Shown here one piece after another: positions 53,530-61,710 of a stretch of DNA of 64,000 nt. Below the pieces are notes generated by a model. The model was given only the letters and a program-made list of their open reading frames with translations, was not told the origin of the DNA and did no database searches. The translations under genes were made by a program, and so were the position numbers. The first letter of the stretch is position 1. Every line of letters starts with the position of its first letter. Origin of the DNA: Microvirga massiliensis (GTDB taxonomy: Bacteria > Pseudomonadota > Alphaproteobacteria > Rhizobiales > Beijerinckiaceae); assembly GCF_001006805.1 (NCBI RefSeq), contig NZ_LN811365.1, positions 1 to 64,000 of the forward strand, given 5' to 3'.

Positions 53530-54649
53530 AGAGCCGCAGCCTCTCCCTCGTGGAGAGGCGATCGATCTCCGCGAAGACCTCACGCCTGAAGGCGGGTCTC
53601 GGCTGGAGAGGTGGCGCCGGCTCCACACTTGGTGAGGGAACATTCCCAAGGCGTAGGGGTGAGGCGGACATCTTGTGTTCCGGCATTGGATTGCGCCGGG
53701 GCTCTATGACCTCCCTCGACGACACGGCCTCAAGCGGCTGCGGTATCGGGCTTCGAACAGTCGGTTCCTTCGAGGGAGTCCGGGACGCCCCCTCCGGAAT
53801 CCCAGCAGCCGCCCTTTCGACAGCCTCGATATCTCCGGCGTCGCGGGCCGCGTCCCGGTTCTGCGCCACATCCGGAGGCTTTCGAGAGTCCTGTTGCTCC
53901 ACTTGAATAGCTCCGGCAAGGCTGCTCTTGCTTCCTCCGGGAGCTATCCCGGACACGTGAGGCTGCCGAGGCGAATCATCCTGGGCCTTTGCCTCGTGCT
54001 TGTCTGCAGTCGAGGCGCTCTTGGTGTCTGCCGATGTGGCGTCGAGCCTCGGCGGCATACGCGCAGGATCGCGGGCTTTCTCCGGCGACAGCATCTCCTG
54101 AATGCGCGTTTCCAGGAGTCGCAGCGTGCTGACTATCCGTTCCACTGTCCGCGTTCCGGCTTCGGCCTGATCGAAGGCCGTCTCGACTTCCGCGCTGCTG
54201 CGTTCGATTCCGCGGAGCAGATCCTTATCCGGGGTACTGCTCTGGAGTGCGGTCGCGGCTTCCCGGATATCAGCGGCGGCACGACGGCCCATTAGGGCGG
54301 CGTCCTTCGAAACGCGCACCACGTCGAAGAGAGGCTCGGAATCGGACACCTTCGCGAACCACGTCTCGAGCTTCCGGAGTTCTCCCGCCTCCTCCCGGGT
54401 GAGTGCGATCTCGCGGGCCATCTCGCGCAGCGTGGCCTTCAGGCGATCACGATCATGGGCCAGCCCCTGGCCGAGGATTACCTGCTCGAGATGCGTGATG
54501 GCCTTGAGGAGCACCTCCGTATCGGCATTCCGATTGCGCCTCGCGTATTCGCGCAGGAACCAGCGGCCGCGCTCCGTCTCCATGACGGCCGCCTCGATCG
54601 CCTCGTAATCCGTCATGCTCGTCGAGGCCAGGGATCGGCCTTCCGTCAT
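53522..54649 (-). CDS. Uncharacterised alphaproteobacterial protein with helical N-terminus and disordered C-terminus
   Basis: 375 residues. I do not recognise a named family. The N-terminal part has a striking block ETERGRWFLREYARRNRNAD followed by helices with heptad-like Leu/Ile/Val spacing up to about residue 200, probably a coiled coil. From about 200 to 350 the chain is low-complexity, rich in Ala, Pro, Ser, Asp, Lys and Glu, and probably disordered. A short conserved-looking tail RREVFAEIDRLSTRERLRLF ends it. No signal peptide. AGGAGAG lies before the ATG at 54649. Its 3' end overlaps the glycosyltransferase's by 8 nt (convergent). Confidence 0.75.
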   Translation of the reverse strand: MTEGRSLASTSMTDYEAIEAAVMETERGRWFLREYARRNRNADTEVLLKAITHLEQVILGQGLAHDRDRLKATLREMAREIALTREEAGELRKLETWFAKVSDSEPLFDVVRVSKDAALMGRRAAADIREAATALQSSTPDKDLLRGIERSSAEVETAFDQAEAGTRTVERIVSTLRLLETRIQEMLSPEKARDPARMPPRLDATSADTKSASTADKHEAKAQDDSPRQPHVSGIAPGGSKSSLAGAIQVEQQDSRKPPDVAQNRDAARDAGDIEAVERAAAGIPEGASRTPSKEPTVRSPIPQPLEAVSSREVIEPRRNPMPEHKMSASPLRLGNVPSPSVEPAPPLQPRPAFRREVFAEIDRLSTRERLRLFT

Positions 54650-54825
54650 GTGCTCTCCTGCCAAACTGGCTGGAGCCGTGCTCGAGCCGCGCTCTCAGTG
54701 TCGGGAACACGCAGCAAGATACAAGCCTGTTCCGGTGGCTCCGGACGGGTTCTACCCAGCCCGATGGACTTCCCGTAGGACGCATTCATGAGCACCGATC
54801 CGAGTACGACGGCCTCTCTCCTTCC

Positions 54826-56064
54826 ATGAAACCGGCTCCCTCCTGGGATGGCGTCAGCCTGTCCGCTCTCCATGCCGCAACTTTCCTCGGCGTCGGCATC
54901 CATCTGCCGTTTCTCCCCGTCTGGCTGGCCAGCAAGGCGCTCAGCCCGGCCATGATCTCCATCGTCCTCGCGATCACGATCATCGTCCGAATTCTCGCGA
55001 CAGCGCCACTTCTCGCCCTGGCGGATCACTCCGTGGGATCTCGGCGATTGTTGCTTGCGAGCCACGCCGCACAGGCGGTCGGCTATCCGTTGCTCGCGAT
55101 TCTCGACCACGAGCTTTCGATCGCCGTGGCCGTGGCGCTCCTCGCAGTCGCACACGCCCCTGTCATTCCCGCCAACGATCTCGTGACGATGCTGGCAGTG
55201 CGGACCAACGATCGGCTTCATTACGGGAGGATCCGCAGCGCCGGATCCGTTGCCTTCCTCCTGACGAGCATCCTGGCCGGAATCCTCGTCGACCGGTTCG
55301 GAGCAGGCATCATTCCCTGGTGCCTCGCCGCGATGCCCCTCTTGGCGCTTGCAGCGACCCTTTGGGCCGTTCCGGCCTCCACTGTCGCGCCTGTTTCAGC
55401 CGGCGCTCGAACTCCGGCGAAGGTATCACTGCCGAGAATTCTCTGGCTGGTGATCGGTGCCGCCGCACTGATCCAGGCCAGCCATGCAGGCATCTATACG
55501 TTCGGGAGCATCTACTGGCGTTCCGTCGGCTTCCCGGACCAGATCATCGGAATCCTCTGGGCCACCGGAGTCATCGCAGAGATCGCTACCTTCGCTTGGC
55601 TCGGGAAGGCCGTCGGCCGCGGTACCGGGCTCGATCTCCTGATGCTCGGCGGTCTCGCGGGCGTGGTCCGGTTCCTGGGCTTGAGTTTCGAACCAGGGCT
55701 GGTGGGGACCTTTCTCGTCCAGGCGCTGCACGGACTGACCTTTGCGGCGACACATCTCGGCGCCATAGCAGCGCTTGCGGCCCTGGCGCCCGATCACGGT
55801 CGTGGTCGCGCACAGGGCATTCTCGGGTCGGCCAGCGCTCTCGCATTCGCGGGAGCGACTCTCGCGAGCGGCCCGCTCTACGAAATTCTCGGCCCGTATC
55901 TCTTCGCCGCCATGTCACCGCTGAGCCTTGCCGGGTTCCTTCTTGCGTTCATTGCGTCCCGACGCTTCGAGGCCGAGCGCCAAGGCTCAAGGAATGAGGC
56001 GCAATTTGCCGGAGATCACCCCCAGAGTTCGGGCGCGGGTGGAAACACGACGCTGTCATCGTAG
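54826..56064 (+). CDS. MFS transporter, MFS_1-like (3-phenylpropionate permease type)
   Basis: 412 residues, about twelve membrane segments. The N-terminal half begins LHAATFLGVGIHLPFLPVWL, and YGRIRSAGSVAFLLTSILAG is the family's cytoplasmic-loop block. Substrate unknown. The 3' end overlaps the convergent epimerase gene by 49 nt, so the C-terminal tail of one of them is shared in antisense. No clear ribosome site before the ATG. Confidence 0.88.
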   Translation: MKPAPSWDGVSLSALHAATFLGVGIHLPFLPVWLASKALSPAMISIVLAITIIVRILATAPLLALADHSVGSRRLLLASHAAQAVGYPLLAILDHELSIAVAVALLAVAHAPVIPANDLVTMLAVRTNDRLHYGRIRSAGSVAFLLTSILAGILVDRFGAGIIPWCLAAMPLLALAATLWAVPASTVAPVSAGARTPAKVSLPRILWLVIGAAALIQASHAGIYTFGSIYWRSVGFPDQIIGILWATGVIAEIATFAWLGKAVGRGTGLDLLMLGGLAGVVRFLGLSFEPGLVGTFLVQALHGLTFAATHLGAIAALAALAPDHGRGRAQGILGSASALAFAGATLASGPLYEILGPYLFAAMSPLSLAGFLLAFIASRRFEAERQGSRNEAQFAGDHPQSSGAGGNTTLSS

Positions 56065-57002
56065 CGGAGCCCCGGCTCGCGGTCGCGCGCGAGCAGGAGC
56101 GGTCCGTCGAGGTCGACGAAACGGGCACGAGGCGCAAGAATCAGGGCCGGAGCCATGGCGAGCGACGTTCCGACCATGCATCCGATCATCAGCCCGAGGC
56201 CGCGCTCTTCGGCTGCATCCGCCAGGACAAGCGCCTCCGTGAGGCCACCGGTCTTGTCGAGCTTGATGTTGATTGCGTCATAGAGCCCCACGAGGCGGTC
56301 CAATCCGTCTCTCGCGTGAACGCTTTCATCCGCGCAGACCGGCACGCTGCGTCGAACCGCTCTGAGCGCCGCGTCGTTCGCTGCGGGGAGGGGCTGTTCG
56401 ATGAGAGCGAAGCCCGCCTCGGCGCAGGCATCGAGATGCTCCTGGAGGTTGTCTTCCGTCCATCCCTCGTTGGCATCCGCGATGAGAGTGGAATCCGGTG
56501 CCGCGGCCCGAACGGCGCGGATCCGGTCGAGGTCGCCACCCGGCGCGCCGAACTTCACCTTCAGGATGGGGCGGTGGGCGGCCCGAGCTGCAGCCTCCGC
56601 CATGGCTTCCGGTGCATCGAGACTGATCGTATAGGCCGTGGTCACGGGCCTCAGCCGATCCACGCCGGCGGTCACATGGGCCCTGATGCCGGAACGCTTG
56701 GCATCGAGATCCCACAAGGCGCAATCGAGCGCGTTCCGGGCCGCTCCGGGAGACAGTTTCTGCTGGAGGGCCTCCCGGCTGAGACCGCTCGCAATGTCAT
56801 CGCGCAAAGCGTCAATTGCCGCCGCAACGCCTTCGACGCTTTCTCCGTAACGAGGGTAGGGAACGCATTCTCCCCGACCGGCCGCGCCGTCCTCTTCGAT
56901 GACCGCCGTGACGACCATCGCCTCTGTGCGCGACCCTCGGGCGATCGTAAATCGGCCAGCAATCGGGAAGCTCTCGATATGGGTAGTCAGGCGGCGGGTC
57001 AT
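56016..57002 (-). CDS. Dipeptide epimerase-like enzyme of the enolase superfamily
   Basis: 328 residues. Muconate-lactonising-enzyme subgroup. The catalytic Lys pair is in ILKVKFG and INIKLDKTGG. Metal ligands lie in IADANEGW, LIEQPL and CADES. Motif spacing is that of L-Ala-D/L-Glu epimerases (YcjG/YkfB), which recycle murein peptides. A TYTISLDAPE N-terminal lobe segment fits. Convergent with the MFS gene, and divergent from the Mla operon. Confidence 0.88.
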   Translation of the reverse strand: MTRRLTTHIESFPIAGRFTIARGSRTEAMVVTAVIEEDGAAGRGECVPYPRYGESVEGVAAAIDALRDDIASGLSREALQQKLSPGAARNALDCALWDLDAKRSGIRAHVTAGVDRLRPVTTAYTISLDAPEAMAEAAARAAHRPILKVKFGAPGGDLDRIRAVRAAAPDSTLIADANEGWTEDNLQEHLDACAEAGFALIEQPLPAANDAALRAVRRSVPVCADESVHARDGLDRLVGLYDAINIKLDKTGGLTEALVLADAAEERGLGLMIGCMVGTSLAMAPALILAPRARFVDLDGPLLLARDREPGLRYDDSVVFPPAPELWG

Positions 57003-57080
57003 GGAACACTCCGGCAGTGGCTCGACTTCTGCCGCGTCAGCACGCTATCACCAAGCGATTCTTCAAGCGTCGAGGGGACG

Positions 57081-58226
57081 GTGCCGCAGGATACCCTGGC
57101 TCACGAGCCGCAGGCCAGGATCGAGCGTATCGGTGACGAAGTCAGAGCGACTTTGTTCGGTCGCTGGACGGCCCAGTATTCGGCCACCATTGAAGACCTC
57201 GCGGCCGAAATCGTCGGAGCCGCCGACGGCCACCGTTTGATACTCGACCTCCGGCAAATCGAGCGGCTGGATACGCTCGGGGCATTGGTCCTGGACCGGA
57301 CCCGGCATGACCTCGGACTAAACGGCCGGTCGGCGGATTTCGCGAATGTGAGCCACGACCAGCAGGTGTTGCTGAACGAGGTGGCCCTTCACGACGTCGA
57401 GGCGCGATCGGTCCGCCCGAGTTCCCGGTTCGTCGATTTCCTGGTCGATGTCGGCAAGACCATTGCCGATGCCGGCCGGGATCTCGTGGGATGGATTGCC
57501 TTCCTGGGTGAGTTCGTCGCGGCGCTGCTACGGGTCGTCACGCACCTGAAGAGATTTCGTGGCACGGCTCTCGTCAACCAGCTCGAGCAGGTTGCCTATC
57601 GCGGCGTCCCGATCATCGTCCTGATCTCGTTCCTCGTCGGCTGCATCATCGCCCAGCAGGGCATCTTCCAGCTGCAGAGATTCGGGGCGACGCCCTTCGT
57701 GGTGGACCTGACCGGAATCCTGATCCTGCGCGAGCTCGCCGTTCTCCTGACGTCGATCATGGTGGCAGGCCGCTCCGGCTCCGCCTTCACGGCGGAAATC
57801 GGTTCGATGAAAATGCGCGAGGAGATCGACGCCCTCAGGGTCATGGGGCTCGATCCCATGGAGGTCCTGATCATTCCACGCATCCTCGCGCTGGTGATCG
57901 GACTACCCCTTCTCACGTTTCTTTCGTCGATTGCCGCCCTGACCGGTGGAGCGATCACGGCATGGATCTATGGAGACGTCAGTATCGACGTCTTCCTCTC
58001 GCGGCTCCGCGGAGCGATCGCCCTCAACACCTTCTTCGTAGGCATGATCAAGGCGCCCTTCATGGCGCTTGTGATCGGCGTCATTGCCAGCATCGAAGGC
58101 CTTGCCGTCCAGGGCTCCGCCGAATCTCTCGGACGTCACGTTACGTCATCCGTCGTGAAGGCGATCTTCATGGTCATCGTGCTCGATGGCCTCTTTGCGA
58201 TGTTTTTCGCGGCGATCCGCTACTGA
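57081..58226 (+). CDS. mlaE: MlaE-family ABC permease with N-terminal STAS-like domain
   Basis: 381 residues. The N-terminal part (about 1-110) is a STAS-like domain (DGHRLILDLRQIERLDTLGALVLD). The rest is a MlaE/YrbE permease with about five to six membrane segments (QLEQVAYRGVPIIVLISFLVGCIIA, GRSGSAFTAEIGSMKMREEIDALRVMG). It forms the inner-membrane core of a lipid transporter that links to the MCE protein. GTG at 57081 with GAGGGG upstream is the chosen start; an ATG at 56979 would overlap the divergent epimerase. Operon with mlaF, mlaD and the lipoprotein. Confidence 0.9.
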   Translation: MPQDTLAHEPQARIERIGDEVRATLFGRWTAQYSATIEDLAAEIVGAADGHRLILDLRQIERLDTLGALVLDRTRHDLGLNGRSADFANVSHDQQVLLNEVALHDVEARSVRPSSRFVDFLVDVGKTIADAGRDLVGWIAFLGEFVAALLRVVTHLKRFRGTALVNQLEQVAYRGVPIIVLISFLVGCIIAQQGIFQLQRFGATPFVVDLTGILILRELAVLLTSIMVAGRSGSAFTAEIGSMKMREEIDALRVMGLDPMEVLIIPRILALVIGLPLLTFLSSIAALTGGAITAWIYGDVSIDVFLSRLRGAIALNTFFVGMIKAPFMALVIGVIASIEGLAVQGSAESLGRHVTSSVVKAIFMVIVLDGLFAMFFAAIRY

Positions 58227-58228
58227 AC

Positions 58229-59029
58229 ATGCCGGAGCAACCCCGCCACTCCTCTCCCTCGGACCGCGAGACCGTGATCCGCGTGCGCGACCTCGAGGTC
58301 GGCTTCGGCGAGCGCACGATCATGAAGGGGCTCGACCTCGACGTGTACCGGGGCGAGATCCTGGGCTTCGTCGGCGCCTCCGGGACCGGCAAATCCGTGC
58401 TGACCCGCGCGATCCTCGGCCTCGTTCCGAAGCGTCATGGCACGATCGAGGTCTTCGGAGAGGATCTCGACGCGCTCTCCGCTTCGGAGCGGCGCGCCGT
58501 GGAAAAGCGATGGGGCGTTCTGTTCCAGCAGGGAGCTCTCTTCTCGGCTCTCACTGTGAAGCAGAACATCCAGGTGCCGATGCGGGAGTATCTCTCTCTC
58601 TCGAGCCGCTTGCTCGACGAGCTCGCGATGCTGAAAATCGAGATGGTCGGTCTGAACTCGGATGCTGCCGACAAGTTTCCGTCCGAGCTGTCGGGGGGCA
58701 TGATCAAGCGGGCGGCCCTCGCCCGGGCCCTCGCCCTGGATCCGGAAATCGTGTTCCTGGACGAGCCGACTTCTGGACTCGACCCGATCGGAGCGGGCGA
58801 TTTCGACGAACTGATTGCGACACTCCAGCGGACTTTGGGGCTCACCGTGTTCATGGTAACCCATGACCTCGACAGCCTTCACTCGGTCTGCGACCGCATC
58901 GCAGCGCTTGGGGAGGGCCGGATTCTGGCATCCGGAACTATCGAGACGCTGCTGGCGTCCGACCATCCCTGGCTGCGGGCCTATTTCCATGGCAAGCGGG
59001 CCCGCGCGGTACTGGCCGACCCCGGATAG
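58229..59029 (+). CDS. mlaF: MlaF-type ABC ATPase
   Basis: 266 residues. Walker A GASGTGKSVL, signature LSGGMIKRAALARAL and Walker B IVFLDEPTSGLDPIG; LSGGM with MIKR is typical of MlaF. It hydrolyses ATP for phospholipid transport. Two nucleotides separate it from the permease stop. Confidence 0.93.
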   Translation: MPEQPRHSSPSDRETVIRVRDLEVGFGERTIMKGLDLDVYRGEILGFVGASGTGKSVLTRAILGLVPKRHGTIEVFGEDLDALSASERRAVEKRWGVLFQQGALFSALTVKQNIQVPMREYLSLSSRLLDELAMLKIEMVGLNSDAADKFPSELSGGMIKRAALARALALDPEIVFLDEPTSGLDPIGAGDFDELIATLQRTLGLTVFMVTHDLDSLHSVCDRIAALGEGRILASGTIETLLASDHPWLRAYFHGKRARAVLADPG

Positions 59030-59035
59030 GACAAT

Positions 59036-60676
59036 ATGGAAACTCGGGCGAACTACGCATTGATCGGCCTCTTCACCCTTGCGGTGATCGCGGCCGGCTT
59101 CGGTTTCGTCTACTGGTTCTCCGGCGGTGACCGGGGGCAGGGGCGCCAGGAGATCAGGATCGTCTTCGCCGGCTCGGTTGCGGGGCTGACGAAGGGCTCG
59201 GTCGTCCTCTTCAACGGCATCCGCGTTGGCGAGGTCCTCGACATCAGCCTTCTGCCCGAGGATCCCCGCCGGGTGGTCTCGATCGTCGGGGTGGACCCGA
59301 ACACGCCGATCCGGACGGATACGCGGGCCCGCCTCGAATACCAGGGCCTGACGGGCGTGGCCCAAATCGGACTGTCGGGCGGCGAGCCGACTGCACCGCC
59401 GCTGGTCGCCGGGCCCGGCCAGCCCTTGCCAACGATCTTTGCGGACCGCTCCGACTTCCAGGATCTGCTCGAAAGTGCGCGCAACATCGCGCGCCGCGCC
59501 GATGACGTCCTCGAACGGGTAGGGCGGGTCGTGGCGGACAACGAAGCGGCCGTAGCGCGGACGATTCAGAATGCAGAGCGCTTTTCGGAGGCCCTCAGCG
59601 ACAATGCACCGGGCATCGATCGCTTTCTCGAGCAGGTCGGGCAGGCTGCGGAGCGAATCGGCCCTCTCGCCGAGAAGCTCGAGACGCTGGCCACGGATGT
59701 CAACGAGCTCGTCAAGGCTGTCGACCGGCAGCAGGTGGCCCGGATCGTCGAGAATGTCGAGGGATTCACGGACAACCTGAATCGCAACGGCGAAACCCTT
59801 ACGAGGACGATGAATGACGCGGCGTCACTTGTGGCTCGCCTGAACGAAACCGCGCCGAAGCTCGATTCCACGGTCTCCGACATCAATGCGATCATTCGTG
59901 CCGTGGATTCGGCCAAGGTCGCGCGGACGGTTGACAATATCGACCGTGTGACCCGCGAGGCGGCCGACCGGATCGGGCCGCTCGGCGACAAGCTCGATTC
60001 GCTTACCGCCGAGGTCGACGGACTCGTCAAGTCCGTCGATCGGGAACGCGTGGCACGGATCGTAGAGAACGTCGATACCTTCACCCAGGCCTTGGGAGAG
60101 AACCGGCAGGTCCTCACCGATACGTTCCGGGACGCAGGGAGCCTGGTCGCCCGGCTGAACGAGACCGCGCCGAAACTCGATCAGGCGCTTGCAGATATCG
60201 GCAATCTTGCCCGATCGGTCGATAGTGAGAAGGTCGGACGCACGGTCGACAATATCGATCGGTTCGCGGCAACGCTCGGCCGCTCGTCAGACGATGTCGA
60301 AAAGACGATCGCCGATGCCCGCTCCATCGCCGAGAAACTGAACAAGTCCGCCGACCGCGTCGACAACGTCCTGCAAGCGGCGGAGGGCTTCCTCGGCACG
60401 GGAGAGAAGGAGGGAAGCAGTACTTTCGTCGAAATCCGGGAGGCGGCTCGGTCCATCCGGCAGCTTGCCGACAACCTCGACAAGCGGACTGCGGACATTT
60501 CCACCGGCGTGAACCGATTCACCAATTCTGGCCTGCGCGAGGTCGAAGCGCTCGCAGTGGAAGGGCGCCGCACGCTGAATGATATCAGCCGTGCCGTGAA
60601 GGGCTTGGAGCGCAATCCACAGCAATTGATCTTTGGCGGCCGTCCGTCCATCCCGGAATATAACGGTCGACGATAA
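59036..60676 (+). CDS. mlaD: MCE-domain (MlaD-type) lipid transport protein, long form
   Basis: 546 residues. One N-terminal membrane segment (LIGLFTLAVIAAGFGFVYWF) and an MCE domain (about 40-115; GLTKGSVVLFNGIRVGEVLDI) are followed by a very long helical region (about 130-520), against about 180 residues in E. coli MlaD. The helical part contains internal repeats of about 105 residues, seen as LVARLNETAPKLD at 59828 and 60143, and shared NETAPKLD, VDNIDR and VARIVENV blocks. Long MCE proteins form hexameric tubes across the periplasm; the repeats would set the tube length. Start 6 nt after mlaF. Confidence 0.9.
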   Translation: METRANYALIGLFTLAVIAAGFGFVYWFSGGDRGQGRQEIRIVFAGSVAGLTKGSVVLFNGIRVGEVLDISLLPEDPRRVVSIVGVDPNTPIRTDTRARLEYQGLTGVAQIGLSGGEPTAPPLVAGPGQPLPTIFADRSDFQDLLESARNIARRADDVLERVGRVVADNEAAVARTIQNAERFSEALSDNAPGIDRFLEQVGQAAERIGPLAEKLETLATDVNELVKAVDRQQVARIVENVEGFTDNLNRNGETLTRTMNDAASLVARLNETAPKLDSTVSDINAIIRAVDSAKVARTVDNIDRVTREAADRIGPLGDKLDSLTAEVDGLVKSVDRERVARIVENVDTFTQALGENRQVLTDTFRDAGSLVARLNETAPKLDQALADIGNLARSVDSEKVGRTVDNIDRFAATLGRSSDDVEKTIADARSIAEKLNKSADRVDNVLQAAEGFLGTGEKEGSSTFVEIREAARSIRQLADNLDKRTADISTGVNRFTNSGLREVEALAVEGRRTLNDISRAVKGLERNPQQLIFGGRPSIPEYNGRR

Positions 60677-60686
60677 AGTAACACGC

Positions 60687-61331
60687 ATGCGTTCAGGGCT
60701 CGTGCATCTCCTGCCTCGTTCTTGCCGAAGGGGCAGGCCCCTCCGATTCGGCTTGTTGGGCGCGGTGATCATGCTGTCCGCATGCTCTTCGACTCCGGCC
60801 CCGACAACGTACGACCTGACGGCGCCGGTAGCCGCCGCAAGACACTCCAACGCCAGCCAAATTCTCGTTCAGCCGCCCGCGGCGATCGCCGTGTTCGCCG
60901 GGCGGCAGATCGTCGTGAAAGACGCGGCCGGGACTATCTCGTCGCTCGGAAACGGACAATGGGCCGACGAGTTGCCGGCGCTCGTGCAGGCGCGGTTGAT
61001 TTACACCTTCGAGAACGCCTCGCGATTGAGAGCAGTCGCACGGCCGAGCAGCGGCGCTGTGGCGGATGCGCAACTCATCTCGGAAATCCGCGCTTTCCAG
61101 ATCGAGACCCCCGCGGGCGAAGCCTTCGTCGAGCTTTCCGCAAAATTGGTTAGCGATCGAACCGGCCGGATCCTGAATGGCCGATTGTTCCGGGCCCGCG
61201 TACCGGTCGCGGCCATCGACGCGCCTCATGCAGCGAGGGCGCTCGACGAAGCACTCTCCACCGTGATGCTCAACATCGTCCGCTGGGTCAGCACCACTTC
61301 GATCCCGAGCCGCGACGCACCGGAAACCTGA
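60687..61331 (+). CDS. ABC-type transport auxiliary lipoprotein (PqiC-like)
   Basis: 214 residues. The signal peptide (LRFGLLGAVIMLSAC) ends in a lipobox with Cys in LSAC. The body is an ABC_trans_aux domain (PTTYDLTAP, GNGQWADELPALVQARLIYTFENA, ISEIRAFQIE). Outer-membrane or periplasmic partner of the MCE tube. Eleven nt after mlaD's stop; last gene of the operon. Confidence 0.88.
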   Translation: MRSGLVHLLPRSCRRGRPLRFGLLGAVIMLSACSSTPAPTTYDLTAPVAAARHSNASQILVQPPAAIAVFAGRQIVVKDAAGTISSLGNGQWADELPALVQARLIYTFENASRLRAVARPSSGAVADAQLISEIRAFQIETPAGEAFVELSAKLVSDRTGRILNGRLFRARVPVAAIDAPHAARALDEALSTVMLNIVRWVSTTSIPSRDAPET

Positions 61332-61404
61332 GGGCGCTCATCTCGTCCGATTCATTCGTCACGAGACGGGGGGAGTGCTCAGTCGTTCCGAACCGCGGGC
61401 GACG

Positions 61405-61560
61405 CGAACCATCCGTCGACGGGTAGATTGCTTCACTTGTTCGCAATGACGCAGAGAGTGTGAGGGCGGGAGGTGCAGGGCCGGAAGCGAGGTGACGCCT
61501 GAACCACACCCGTCATTGCGAGCCGGAGGCGAAGCAATCTACCCGTCGATGGCCGGGCTC
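61405..61560. repeat. Intergenic dispersed repeat, copy 3 of 3
   Basis: The 379-nt gap 61332-61710 has no gene. It holds ATCCGTCGACGGGTAGATTG and its partial complement GCAATCTACCCGTCGATGG about 120 nt to the right, forming a large inverted repeat. GTGAGGGCGGGAGGTGCAGG near 61460 is the reverse complement of a segment near 32240. Confidence 0.8.
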
Positions 61561-61710
61561 CTGAATGTGCACCCCATTCACGATGACGGGCTGTCACAAT
61601 GGACTGTGCGCAGCCTGCGACTCGCGACAACGCCGGGCTCAGCAACACTCTTCAATCCGACCCGGCGCCCGTTTCCGCACTTTGAAAACGGGCGCTGGTC
61701 ATAATCCGCC

